From Oscillospiraceae bacterium (lineage in GTDB: Bacteria > Bacillota > Clostridia > Oscillospirales > Ruminococcaceae), in the NCBI GenBank assembly GCA_017513135.1, contig JAFWDH010000001.1:1-64000 (forward strand): DNA of 64,000 nucleotides, given 5' to 3'. The position numbers and the translations under genes are program-made. Of the stretch, positions 25,922-34,454 are shown piece after piece. Position 1 is the first letter of the stretch, and each line of letters opens with the position of its first letter. The notes below the pieces were generated by a model, which saw only the letters and a list, made by a program, of their open reading frames with translations, had not been told where the DNA came from and did not search any database.

Positions 25922-26950
25922 ATGAATGTATTTGACAGACTGAATGTCTTTTTAAATAGGGTCGGGAGTTCAAGCCTCAAAAAGATGTACCGGTTCGCCA
26001 GAGACATCCATAATGAGACGGGCAAGCCCGTTCCGTTTATCCTGGCTGATATGGCAGTCTGCATACTGAGATACGGTATCGGCTATCAGGAATACAGGGG
26101 ATACGGGTTCGTCTATAAAAAACCGTCCCAGAGATCCACTTATATGACAGTGAGTAATAACGTGGCCCTTACAAGGATGCTCAACGACCGCTCACTGTAT
26201 GATATTCTGGAAGACAAGGGGAGATTTCTGGAGCGGTTCAGCGATTATGTCAAAAGAGACTGGCTCGATCTCAGGAAGTGCACAAGGGATGAGTTTTTCG
26301 ATTTCTGCAGGAAGCATCCCGTGATCTTCGTGAAGCCCGTGGACTCGTTCGGCGGCATAGGCATCGAGAAGAAGACGGTACAGGAAGAAACCGACCTTGA
26401 GGCGCTGTATGATTCTCTGATAAGCAACGGTCAGATGATCGTGGAAGAGCAGATTCATCAGCATCACGAGATGGACCGCATGTACAGCGGAAGCGTCAAT
26501 ACCATAAGGGTCGTGACCCTGCTGGTGAACGGAGAGAGCAGACACGTATATTCGATATTCCGTGTAGGAAGCGGTAACGGAGTGACAGACAACGCGACGA
26601 GCGGCGGGATCTACACATGGGTGGAGGGAGACGGTACGCTTCATCTTCCGCTTTACCACGAGAAGAGCGGAACATATTATGACGTACACCCCGTATCCGG
26701 AGTGACGGTAGACGGGTTCAAGGTACCGATGTATCCGGAAGCTGTGGAGTTCTGTCTAAGAGCCGCGAAAGAAGAGCCGCGTCTCGGATATATCGGATGG
26801 GATGTAGCCGTAACGGAAGACGGGCCTGTGATGGTCGAAGCGAACATTATGCCCGGAAACGATATGGCGCAGAACATACGCTGGAGAGAGGACGGACTCG
26901 GGATCAAGCCGGATTACGAGAAAGCGCTGGGATTCCCCGTGCCCAGGTGA
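25922..26950 (+). CDS. Sugar-transfer-associated ATP-grasp protein
   Basis: A 342-residue ATP-grasp enzyme. 'VIFVKPVDSFGGIGIEKK' is the nucleotide-binding strand pair, 'NTIRVVTLL' and 'NATSGGIYTWVE' are typical of the ATPgrasp_ST family, and 'PVMVEANIMPGNDMAQNIRW' carries the metal-binding Glu and Asn. Members are linked to cell-surface polysaccharide decoration, joining a carboxylate to an amine or similar group. No sugar gene is near, so the substrate is open. AAGGAGGAAGGA precedes the ATG. Confidence 0.85.
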   Translation: MNVFDRLNVFLNRVGSSSLKKMYRFARDIHNETGKPVPFILADMAVCILRYGIGYQEYRGYGFVYKKPSQRSTYMTVSNNVALTRMLNDRSLYDILEDKGRFLERFSDYVKRDWLDLRKCTRDEFFDFCRKHPVIFVKPVDSFGGIGIEKKTVQEETDLEALYDSLISNGQMIVEEQIHQHHEMDRMYSGSVNTIRVVTLLVNGESRHVYSIFRVGSGNGVTDNATSGGIYTWVEGDGTLHLPLYHEKSGTYYDVHPVSGVTVDGFKVPMYPEAVEFCLRAAKEEPRLGYIGWDVAVTEDGPVMVEANIMPGNDMAQNIRWREDGLGIKPDYEKALGFPVPR

Positions 26951-26966
26951 TCGATAAAAACAATAT

Positions 26967-26999
26967 AAAAGAGCATCGTCCGCGGGACGATGCTCTTTT
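26967..26999. terminator. Bidirectional terminator
   Basis: AAAAGAGCATCGTCC and GGACGATGCTCTTTT flank a GCG loop, between the ATP-grasp gene and the end of the ECF-SAM hydrolase operon on the other strand; T tracts on both sides. Confidence 0.9.
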
Positions 27000-27016
27000 C
27001 AGTTTCACGTAACTGA

Positions 27017-27514
27017 TCAAAGACTGACGATCTCTTCTACAGGATATTCAGGTCCTACCTCCTCAAAGGAGATGATGCCGGTAGCGATGCGGGCTGCGCA
27101 GTACGCAAAAACGTCTCTTCCGTGGAATATATCCGACTTCTGCGACCATTCATTGCCGTTGTATCTGTTGGTGCTCTGATCGATCTCTCTTACGGCAGCG
27201 ATGCCGATCTTGTCGGCGGTCTCCGTGAGGCAGCCGTTGTCCGGAGTGACTATGTAACATCCCGTTGATGTCTTGGCGGCACAGGCTCTGCGGGAAGTGC
27301 CCACGCCCGGATCCACTACTGAGACGAACACGGTCCCCTGCGGCCAGTACGGGATCACTTCAGCGAGATTGTGTCCGGCGGCTCTCACGTCGAATTTAGG
27401 GACCTCATGAGTGATGTTGTACACCCTGACACTTCTGTCCACAAGCTTGCAGACACCGGCCATAGCTCCTGATCCGCCGCTGCCGAAATCGGTCTGCATG
27501 ACTACATATCCCAT
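27017..27514 (-). CDS. SAM hydrolase family (DUF62) paralogue 5, single domain
   Basis: A 165-residue protein equal to the N-terminal domain only of the SAM hydroxide adenosyltransferase family. The proposed catalytic residues are all there: Asp in 'VVDPGVGTSRR', the Arg seven positions on, and His in 'FHGRDVF'; 'VTPDNG' for SAM binding is kept. It stops at 'PEYPVEEIVSL', the domain border in the other copies, so about 110 residues of C-terminal domain are missing. That domain completes the active site at a trimer interface in the known structures, so activity is uncertain. AAAGGAG precedes the ATG; last gene of the operon. Confidence 0.88.
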   Translation of the reverse strand: MGYVVMQTDFGSGGSGAMAGVCKLVDRSVRVYNITHEVPKFDVRAAGHNLAEVIPYWPQGTVFVSVVDPGVGTSRRACAAKTSTGCYIVTPDNGCLTETADKIGIAAVREIDQSTNRYNGNEWSQKSDIFHGRDVFAYCAARIATGIISFEEVGPEYPVEEIVSL

Positions 27515-27518
27515 GCGA

Positions 27519-28352
27519 TCACTCCTTTCTCACGGTGATGACCAGAGGATCTTCCGGGTCAAGACCGTAGCGCTGCGCAAAGTTACCGAGGTTGATGCCT
27601 ATCCCCAGATCTCCGTCACTTCCGTTATAGAGAACTTCATCGCCTTCCGGGACCCAGCCGAACGAGGCTCTGTAAGGGATCGTTCGATCAAATACGATTC
27701 CTGAAGAAGAGGAGATGGTGACCCTTACATCGTTTCCGGCCAGGATCCCCGACGCCTCCGCGGCAGAGACGGGGATGCCGGTCTCAAGGTTACCGAAGGT
27801 GCGCATTATGCCGGTCACGGATCCGGATACGGAACCGTCGGAACATGTGTATCCGGGCTCGGGGTAGCGCACTATCTCTTCCACGGGATACTCGGGACCG
27901 ACGCCCTCGAAGCCGATGATGCCGGATGCGAGTCTGGCCGCGCAGTAGGCGAAGAGATCCCTGCCGTGGAAGATGCTCACTTTTTCGGTACCCTTAAGCC
28001 TGTTGACTGTTTCATCTATGGTGCGGACCGCTCTGATACCCGGAGATTCAAGAAGCAGTGTCAGTGCGCCGTTGTCAGGTGTCACGACGTAGCTTCCGTT
28101 GTTCAGTAGCGCTACACTGGCGCGTCTTGAGGTTCCGACTCCCGGGTCGATGACCGACACAAAGACAGTGCCTGCCGGCCAGTAGGGGACTATATGGTAC
28201 AGGCTTCTTGCAGCTGCTTTAATGTTGAATTTCTCTATACTGTGGCTGATCTCATAGACCTCGAGCTCAGGATCCACCTTGAGACAGGTGCCCCGCATCG
28301 TGCTGCCTCCGCCGACGCCGAAGTCTGTCTGCATAGCTATGATAGGCTTCAT
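27519..28352 (-). CDS. SAM hydrolase family (DUF62) paralogue 4
   Basis: A 277-residue full-length member. Both domains are present: the N-terminal domain with 'VIDPGVGTSRR', 'VTPDNGALT' and 'IFHGRDLFAYCAARLASG', and the C-terminal beta domain beginning near 'GSVTGIMRTFGNLETGIP'. Known members turn SAM and water into adenosine and methionine through an Asp-Arg-His triad, which is intact here. Start overlaps the previous gene's stop by four bases. Confidence 0.92.
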   Translation of the reverse strand: MKPIIAMQTDFGVGGGSTMRGTCLKVDPELEVYEISHSIEKFNIKAAARSLYHIVPYWPAGTVFVSVIDPGVGTSRRASVALLNNGSYVVTPDNGALTLLLESPGIRAVRTIDETVNRLKGTEKVSIFHGRDLFAYCAARLASGIIGFEGVGPEYPVEEIVRYPEPGYTCSDGSVSGSVTGIMRTFGNLETGIPVSAAEASGILAGNDVRVTISSSSGIVFDRTIPYRASFGWVPEGDEVLYNGSDGDLGIGINLGNFAQRYGLDPEDPLVITVRKE

Positions 28353-29215
28353 TCTAATACATCCTTTGAAACCGGAGAGATCCTAACTTTATAGACGGAG
28401 AGATCGTATGCGCTGAGAAGCTCAGGGAGCTCTATATCACAGAAGCTCCCCTGATTAATGGAGATCTCTACATAATCATTGCTGCTTTCGTTAAGGATCG
28501 GCTCTCCCGGAGCCACCCATCCGAACGATCTATGGAACATCATCTGTTTGTCATACAGAACAGATCCTTCCCTGGATATCTCGACTCTGCACATATCTCC
28601 GAGCCCGATGCCTATCTGCTTGATCATATCATTGGGAATGGAGATGCTGACGTTACCGAAATGGTCGTGAGCGCCGGTGACTTCGCCGCAGGCTGAGTTT
28701 CCGATGACTTCGGCACTGGGCATTTCAAAGCGGACCATATCCTCTTTGGGATATTCAGGTCCCACTCCCTGCCAGTCGATTATTCCTGACGCGAGCCTTG
28801 CTGCCGTATAGGCGTAAACATCCCTGCCGTGAAAAGTGTGATGCTCATCAGAGCCCGGCATCCTGTTGACCTTTTCGTCTATCTGTCTCACGGACACGAT
28901 CCTGTCAAAAAGCAGGCTCAGCGTGCCGTTGTCCGGGGTCACGACGTAACTGCCGTTGTCCATGAGAGCGACGCAGCTTTTCCTGTCTGTTCCAACCCCG
29001 GGGTCGACTACCGACACGAACACGGTCCCGTCCGGCCAGTACTGAAATGTGGAGGCGAGGATGGATCCGCCCTGGCGGATGTCGTATTCTCTGACCTCAT
29101 GACAAAGGTCATAGACTCTTATCTCCGGATCAGTCTTCGCGATGACCGCCGTCATGGAAGCGGGCAACCCGGTGGACAGACCGAAATCCGACTGAAGCAC
29201 AATACAGGGTTTCAT
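28349..29215 (-). CDS. SAM hydrolase family (DUF62) paralogue 3
   Basis: A 288-residue full-length member with intact triad motifs 'VVDPGVGTDRK' and 'TFHGRDVYAYTAARLASG' and the nucleotide motif 'VTPDNGTLS'. The C-terminal domain starts near 'GEVTGAHDHFGNVSISIP' and ends in 'YKVRISPVSKD'. GGAGGAAACAT precedes the ATG, which overlaps the stop of paralogue 2. Same proposed reaction: SAM hydrolysis to adenosine and methionine. Confidence 0.92.
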   Translation of the reverse strand: MKPCIVLQSDFGLSTGLPASMTAVIAKTDPEIRVYDLCHEVREYDIRQGGSILASTFQYWPDGTVFVSVVDPGVGTDRKSCVALMDNGSYVVTPDNGTLSLLFDRIVSVRQIDEKVNRMPGSDEHHTFHGRDVYAYTAARLASGIIDWQGVGPEYPKEDMVRFEMPSAEVIGNSACGEVTGAHDHFGNVSISIPNDMIKQIGIGLGDMCRVEISREGSVLYDKQMMFHRSFGWVAPGEPILNESSNDYVEISINQGSFCDIELPELLSAYDLSVYKVRISPVSKDVLE

Positions 29216-30033
29216 ATGTTTCCTCCGATCTTCTCGATAGTGACCTTGAACTCCCCGGGATCGGGACAGTCAAGGATCTGCGGCAGACATGTATCTATGA
29301 AGCTTCTCATGTTCAGACCGATATCCATATACCCGGAACTTCCGTTGAATATCACGGGCTCGCCGATCGGAACGTAACCGAATGACGGCTCAAAAGGCAT
29401 CTCTTCACAGTATTCCGTATTTCCGTTTCTTGTGAAGGTGACCCTCAGGCGGTCTCCGGTGACGATGCCGGTATCCTCAAACTCATCCGTTCCTATGGTG
29501 AAGGTGATGTTCCCGAACGTTCTGAGGAGCATTCCGACTTCACCTTCGGCTTTTCCTTCCGATATCACCGCTTTCGGGATATTGAAGAACACGGGCTCAT
29601 CAGGCTCGGCGGGTCTTCCGAGGCCATCAAAGGAACAGCCGGAAGAGAGCGCAGCCGCTGCCCGCACGAGGACAAAGCCGTCGTTTCCGAACCTGACGGG
29701 ATCTATCATCACCGCATCCCTGAAACCGATCGCGGAAGCGCACATGGTGCAGGTCCCGTTGTTTGCGCTGAGAATGATGCTTCCTGAAGAGAGCCTGACA
29801 GCTATCGGGGCTCCATCTCCGACAAGGGACACGAAGATCGTGCCGTCCGGCCAGAACGGGACCGAGGTGAACAGATAAGCCGATACCTGCCGCACGTTTC
29901 CGCGCTCGAATGACTGCGATGCATCCACCGCGTCGGTGCCCGGTGACAGGCTCTCGACGATCCCGGCTGCTTTGGCATAAAGGGTATCGGATGTACCGCT
30001 GTCTGAATGGATGACTACAGATGGTCTTGTCAT
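29212..30033 (-). CDS. Degenerate SAM hydrolase family (DUF62) paralogue 2
   Basis: A 273-residue protein that aligns along its whole length with its neighbours: 'FWPDGTIFVSLVGDGAP' matches 'YWPDGTVFVSVVDPGVG', and the C-terminal domain 'GEVGMLLRTFGNITFTIG' is well kept. The catalytic residues are gone: the DPGVG aspartate and following arginine are lost, FHGRD has become 'RFGNDGF', and PDNG has become 'SANNG'. It is uninterrupted and has a normal reading frame, so it is probably expressed as a non-catalytic partner or a binding protein. Confidence 0.85.
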   Translation of the reverse strand: MTRPSVVIHSDSGTSDTLYAKAAGIVESLSPGTDAVDASQSFERGNVRQVSAYLFTSVPFWPDGTIFVSLVGDGAPIAVRLSSGSIILSANNGTCTMCASAIGFRDAVMIDPVRFGNDGFVLVRAAAALSSGCSFDGLGRPAEPDEPVFFNIPKAVISEGKAEGEVGMLLRTFGNITFTIGTDEFEDTGIVTGDRLRVTFTRNGNTEYCEEMPFEPSFGYVPIGEPVIFNGSSGYMDIGLNMRSFIDTCLPQILDCPDPGEFKVTIEKIGGNI

Positions 30034-30034
30034 T

Positions 30035-30874
30035 TCAGTTCTCTTTTCTTACAGTCATTTTCCATTTCGGCCCGAACCCGATGCCGAACTCTCTGGTGGC
30101 ATTTCCCTGATTGACAGCCATCATCACCGTCCTCATCTCTGAACTGAATACCAGGGGAGAGCCTACAGGCACATCGCCGAAAGTCCTGACGAGTGGCATC
30201 TCCCTGTCAAGGACAGGCCTGTCATCCTCAAGGACGGTGACTCTCACCGTGTCTCCGTAGTTCATACCAGACTCGGCAAGCCAGGAGAACGGAATGTTGG
30301 TTCCGATCAGCCCGAAATGGTCTCCTGCTTCATTGATCATCCCGGAGACCTCTCTGTCCTTCTTTCCTGGTCTAATGTAATCGGCTTCCACGATCTCGTC
30401 TACCGGGTATTCCGGCCCGACTCCCTCGAAATCGATGATGCCTGCGGCAAGTCTGGCTCCGCAGTACGCGTATACGTCTCTTCCGTGGAAGATGTGCACA
30501 TCCTCTGAACCTTTCAGACGGTTTACGCTCTCGTCGATCATACGCACCGCGGTTATGCCGAAGCGCTCCTTGACATATGTCAGTGTACCGTTGTCGGGAG
30601 TCACTATGTAACTGCCGTTGGACAGTCTGGCGACACAGCTGCGTCTGGAAGTGCCGACCCCGGGATCCACCACTGACACGAAGACGGTCCCGGCCGGCCA
30701 GTAGGGCAGCAGGTACATAAGCGATTCGGATGCGTCAAGGACGTTGAACTGAGCGACGTCGTTGTTTCCGTCATCGACTCTGAGGTCGGGATCCACTACT
30801 GCGGCAACGCCGTGCATTGCGCTGACGGAAGAGGAGCCCGTACCGAAGTCTGTCTGAATTATAAGATGAGCCAT
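30035..30874 (-). CDS. SAM hydrolase family (DUF62) paralogue 1
   Basis: A 279-residue full-length member, first of five. Triad motifs 'VVDPGVGTSRRSC' and 'IFHGRDVYAYCGARLAAG' and nucleotide motif 'VTPDNGTLT' are intact, with the C-terminal domain from about residue 165. The long upstream extension lies inside the EcfT gene and is rejected; ATG 30874 begins 8 bases after the EcfT stop. Confidence 0.92.
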   Translation of the reverse strand: MAHLIIQTDFGTGSSSVSAMHGVAAVVDPDLRVDDGNNDVAQFNVLDASESLMYLLPYWPAGTVFVSVVDPGVGTSRRSCVARLSNGSYIVTPDNGTLTYVKERFGITAVRMIDESVNRLKGSEDVHIFHGRDVYAYCGARLAAGIIDFEGVGPEYPVDEIVEADYIRPGKKDREVSGMINEAGDHFGLIGTNIPFSWLAESGMNYGDTVRVTVLEDDRPVLDREMPLVRTFGDVPVGSPLVFSSEMRTVMMAVNQGNATREFGIGFGPKWKMTVRKEN

Positions 30875-30882
30875 GTCGGTCC

Positions 30883-31815
30883 TTATTCTCCTTTTAGTTT
30901 TCTTATCCATTTGATTATGAACAGGGTATCGATGGCATTCGTCTGCTGGATCTCCTCGCGCGGGACCCAGGGACACCAGTAATCCACGGGATAGGGATCG
31001 ATCATCCTGTACCTGATTATGTAATACGCGGTAAGCGCAAGGAGAAGGATCGTGAGAGCTCTTATGACAGGATCCCATTTAGTCTTCTCGTGCTCTGCGT
31101 ACCATGTTCGCTTGCTGTGTTTTCCGTAGCCCCTGAGGTCCATGGCGTTGGCGATATTTCCGACCTTCCCGAAGGCCGTGAAGATGAGAGGGACAAGGAT
31201 AAGAACGGTGTTCTTGAGCCTCTTTCCGACGCTCGCCTTCTTTGACAGCTCCACGCCTCTCATCATCATGCTGTTTCGGATGTTTATGAAGTCGTTGGCT
31301 ATGTCGGGAATGGTCCTGTAAGCCAGAGACACGATGGTGCATACCTTGTAGTTCAGCCCGCATCTGTTGAGACCTGAAGCGAATTCGGAAGGTGTGGTCG
31401 CCAGCGCGAAGGCAATGACCGAAGCAAACGAAGCTGTCCTCTTTATAAAGAAGACGAATATGTACCACAGAAATTCCTTGGAAAGATACAGCCTGTCATT
31501 TATCCTCCAGATGATGTTCTCTGCGCCTACATTGGTGAGACCAACTCCGGGAGACACGAGGAAAAGCATGATGTTTCCGACCAGGGTCACGGTGAAGAAT
31601 GTTATGGTGAACATGACCACTATCGGCTTGTAATCAGGCTTCATGGATATTATCTCTATGACATTTATGATGAGCAGAGGGACCAGAAGCCTGATGTCGA
31701 ATGTGGAGATGATCGCAGCGCTCATGACAGCGAAGAGGAACACCTTGGTGAATCCGGTGAGCTTGTGCAGCATCGTAGGTCCGGGAGTGTAGTTTATGAC
31801 CAGCTTGTTATTCAT
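30883..31815 (-). CDS. ECF transporter transmembrane component EcfT
   Basis: A 310-residue membrane protein with several hydrophobic segments and the paired coupling-helix signatures of the T component: 'NIRNSMMMRGVEL' and 'NAMDLRGYGKHSKRT' each contain the A-R-G type motif that contacts the ATPases. It scaffolds the S component and the ATPase dimer. Start overlaps the ATPase stop by eight bases, and GGGAGGTG lies upstream. Confidence 0.92.
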   Translation of the reverse strand: MNNKLVINYTPGPTMLHKLTGFTKVFLFAVMSAAIISTFDIRLLVPLLIINVIEIISMKPDYKPIVVMFTITFFTVTLVGNIMLFLVSPGVGLTNVGAENIIWRINDRLYLSKEFLWYIFVFFIKRTASFASVIAFALATTPSEFASGLNRCGLNYKVCTIVSLAYRTIPDIANDFINIRNSMMMRGVELSKKASVGKRLKNTVLILVPLIFTAFGKVGNIANAMDLRGYGKHSKRTWYAEHEKTKWDPVIRALTILLLALTAYYIIRYRMIDPYPVDYWCPWVPREEIQQTNAIDTLFIIKWIRKLKGE

Positions 31816-33520
31816 GCGCCTTCACCTCCCTTTCATACTCTATGAAGTGTCTTATGGTGGATTCCGGCTCCAGACCGAGTTTGACAGCCAGGGTATACAG
31901 CGATGTCTGCTTCAGGCTCGCCCTGGAGATGATGTCGGGATCGGCCAGAACGGAGAATACTCTGTCGGAGGCTATGAGCTCCCCGTCCGAGAAGACTATG
32001 GCCCTGTCTGTGTTCTCGATCGCGAGGTGCATATCGTGAGTTATGAACAGGATCGTCTTTCCGTACTCGCGGTTGAGGGTGTTGACGAACTGCATGATCT
32101 CCGTGTAGCTGTGATAATCCTGCCCGGCGGTCGGCTCGTCCAGCACGAACACATCCGGTTCCAGTGCCATCATGGCAGCTACGGTGACCCTCTTCTTCTG
32201 TCCGTAGCTGACGGAATCGACGGGCCAGTTGCGCATCCTGTAGAGTCCGCAGGTCTCGAGAGCCGTGGCCACTCTGCGTTCTGCCTCATCCTGCGGGATG
32301 TTCCTGAATCCGAGAGCCATGCCGACCTCATCCTTGATGATGTCCTTGACTATCATCGTGTTCGGGTCCTGCATGACGTAACCGACCTTCTCTCCTATCT
32401 CCTTGACGGAGAGCTTTGAAGTATCGGTACCCTCAAGCGTTATGGTGCCGGTATCAGGACGTATGATGCCGCAGAGGAGCTTCGCGGCGGTAGACTTGCC
32501 GGCGCCGTTCCTGCCGATTATGGCGATCCTTTCTCCGCGGCGTATCTCGAAGTTTATGTCCCTCAGGACTTTGTGCCCGCCGTTATATGAATAGGATACG
32601 TCGCTGAAGGTCACGACAGGTTCATTTCGGTTCTCCTCTACCGCTGTCCTCTCTTCCGTGAAGAACGCTTTGAGCCTTGCCTCATTTTCGGGAGTGAATT
32701 CAAGAGACTCAAGGTCGCAGAGGTTCCTGTTTCCTTCCAGCGAACAGCCGGCATATTTCATTGCGGTTATATAAAGAGGCTCTCTGATCCCGTACTCGCT
32801 GAGCAGGGACGAGCGCAGCAGCTCGTCGGGAGACATGTCGGCGACGATCCTGCCGCCTGCCATCAGTATTATCCGGTCGACCGGCCTGTGCAGCACGTCT
32901 TCCAGACGGTGCTCTATTATAATGACGGTCTTTCCCGTCTCTTTTGATATGTCATCTATCAGCTCCACGGCCGTCATTCCCATCTGGGGATCCAGCGACG
33001 CGAGAGGTTCGTCGAATATAAGGATATTCACGTCATTACCGAAGACTCCCGCGATGGCTACCTTCTGTTTCTGGCCTCCCGAGAGGTTGAACGGGACGTG
33101 GTCGATGAAATTCTGCATGCCTACCATAGAGGCGTTCTTCTCGATCCTGGGAAGCATCTCAGCTCTGGGGATCATATCGTTTTCCATGGAGAAGGCAATG
33201 TCCTCGCCTACCGAAAGACCGACGAACTGCGCGTCGGTATCCTGCAAGACGGTGCCTACGCTGTCAGATAGTTTGAATATGGACGCTGAGGAGGTCTCTG
33301 TGCCGTTGACGGTGCATGAGCCGGTGATCTCGCCCTCGTAGGAGAAGGGTATGAGTCCGTTTATGCAGTTGCACAGGGTGGATTTGCCGCTGCCGGAAGC
33401 TCCCAGAAGGAGGATCTTCTCTCCGGGATAGATGTCAAGATCTATGTCGTGCAGCGTGGGATTCTTCTGCTCCTTATAGCGGAAACTGAAGTTCCTGAAG
33501 CTGATGATCGGTTCTTTCAC
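31808..33520 (-). CDS. ECF transporter ATP-binding protein, fused A and A' domains
   Basis: A 570-residue protein with two ABC domains in tandem. The first has Walker A 'GASGSGKST', signature 'LSGGQKQKVA' and Walker B 'ILIFDEP'; the second has 'GRNGAGKST', 'SYGQKKRVT' and 'VFVLDEP', with an altered LSGGQ. Fused A-A' ATPases are known in group II and some dedicated ECF systems. GTG 33520 with AGGAG 7 bases upstream is preferred over the longer TTG frame. Confidence 0.92.
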   Translation of the reverse strand: MKEPIISFRNFSFRYKEQKNPTLHDIDLDIYPGEKILLLGASGSGKSTLCNCINGLIPFSYEGEITGSCTVNGTETSSASIFKLSDSVGTVLQDTDAQFVGLSVGEDIAFSMENDMIPRAEMLPRIEKNASMVGMQNFIDHVPFNLSGGQKQKVAIAGVFGNDVNILIFDEPLASLDPQMGMTAVELIDDISKETGKTVIIIEHRLEDVLHRPVDRIILMAGGRIVADMSPDELLRSSLLSEYGIREPLYITAMKYAGCSLEGNRNLCDLESLEFTPENEARLKAFFTEERTAVEENRNEPVVTFSDVSYSYNGGHKVLRDINFEIRRGERIAIIGRNGAGKSTAAKLLCGIIRPDTGTITLEGTDTSKLSVKEIGEKVGYVMQDPNTMIVKDIIKDEVGMALGFRNIPQDEAERRVATALETCGLYRMRNWPVDSVSYGQKKRVTVAAMMALEPDVFVLDEPTAGQDYHSYTEIMQFVNTLNREYGKTILFITHDMHLAIENTDRAIVFSDGELIASDRVFSVLADPDIISRASLKQTSLYTLAVKLGLEPESTIRHFIEYEREVKAHE

Positions 33521-33636
33521 GTGATTTCTCCTGTAAGAAGCTGTCAAAAAAAGTAATGCCCCCGCTCATCATGACTGCGCGGAGGCTGTCCGCAGACCCG
33601 GACCCTTCGGCCGGGCCTGCGGTACGTTGATTCAGA

Positions 33637-34203
33637 TCATTCTTCCTCGAGGTTGGTACGGGCAGCAGTCCTCTTGGAGAGCAGGTACAGGACGGGGAGT
33701 CCCACTACTACTTCGACGAGGATGTTGCTGAGGCTTCCGTAGATAGCCTGGATGAAAGTGACGTTGAGCTCACTGCCGTAGAAGATGGCTGTGAGAATGG
33801 GTGTCACGACACCGAATGCCAGTCCGTTTCCGAGAACGCAGAGAACGACATAAAGGATGGCGTTCTTCGCGGAGAAACCGCTCATCAGGAGATAGGCGCC
33901 GAAGCCGACGAAAAGGGCGGCGCAGAAGTTGCCTATCGACCAGTCGAACCAGAGGCCCCATCCGCCGATGAGGTCAGCGATGACGTTGCCGACGCCCGCA
34001 GCGACTGCTGCCGGGAGAGCGCCGTACATAGCGCCGACGACCACGGGGACGATCATTGCTGTGGTGAGTGATGTATTGGTGAATACCGGGATGCCGCCGT
34101 AGTTCATGAGAACTCCGAACAGAGCGGCTCCGATAGCAACTGCAACGATGGTCTTGGTGCCCCAAGAACCGAGCAGTCTCTTTCCAAAGCTGTTGTTTGT
34201 CAT
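33637..34203 (-). CDS. ECF transporter substrate-binding (S) component
   Basis: A 188-residue protein with about six membrane helices, including the ECF S-component N-terminal region 'FTNTSLTTAMIVPVVVGAMYGALPAAVAAGVGNVIADLIGG'. The small residues and G-N-x-x-A-D element are typical for substrate pocket helices, but I do not recognise the specificity group; it is not clearly RibU, ThiT, BioY or a cobalt or nickel type. It heads the operon with GAGGAGGAG upstream, followed by the ATPase and T component, so it is a dedicated system. Confidence 0.85.
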   Translation of the reverse strand: MTNNSFGKRLLGSWGTKTIVAVAIGAALFGVLMNYGGIPVFTNTSLTTAMIVPVVVGAMYGALPAAVAAGVGNVIADLIGGWGLWFDWSIGNFCAALFVGFGAYLLMSGFSAKNAILYVVLCVLGNGLAFGVVTPILTAIFYGSELNVTFIQAIYGSLSNILVEVVVGLPVLYLLSKRTAARTNLEEE

Positions 34204-34454
34204 TATTGACTCCTCCTCAAATTCAAGCTGAATAAAACAGCTGTCAACGCAAATATTTTACTACTTTGCCCGTTTGCTTTGAAAGCGGTAGATTCAACAA
34301 TAATACAAGCGCGCGAACTTCCCGTTTTAATGCTTTTACACGAACGGAGCGGCCGGCTCCGGCACTGCGGCATAAAGTACTGGCCTAAAAGGCTTCCGGG
34401 AAACTCAGGATACCGCAGATGCAACGCGATCACGGGAGGACGCGCGAAGAAAGA
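34204..34454 (-). promoter_or_regulatory. Leader region of the ECF-SAM hydrolase operon
   Basis: A 250-base gap upstream of the S component. On the minus strand TGTATTAT near 34300 could be a -10. It is followed by a compact nested hairpin at about 34256-34292 (outer CTAC/GTAG, inner CCG/CGG and GCTT/AAGC). It does not match a riboswitch class I can name, but a short structured leader is possible. The half nearest the Fe-S gene shows nothing I can support. Confidence 0.3.

Noticed and set aside
25609-25935. Several open frames over and after tmRNA
   Set aside because: They lie in the tmRNA 3' part and its terminator and have no consistent start signal.
27017-30874. DUF62 proteins as chlorinase or fluorinase
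   Set aside because: Four copies keep the Asp-Arg-His triad motif typical of the hydrolases, and no halogen pathway is nearby; halogenases replace these positions.
33637-34203. Naming the ECF S component after a vitamin
   Set aside because: No signature of RibU, ThiT, BioY, FolT or PanT is clear; the specificity stays open.
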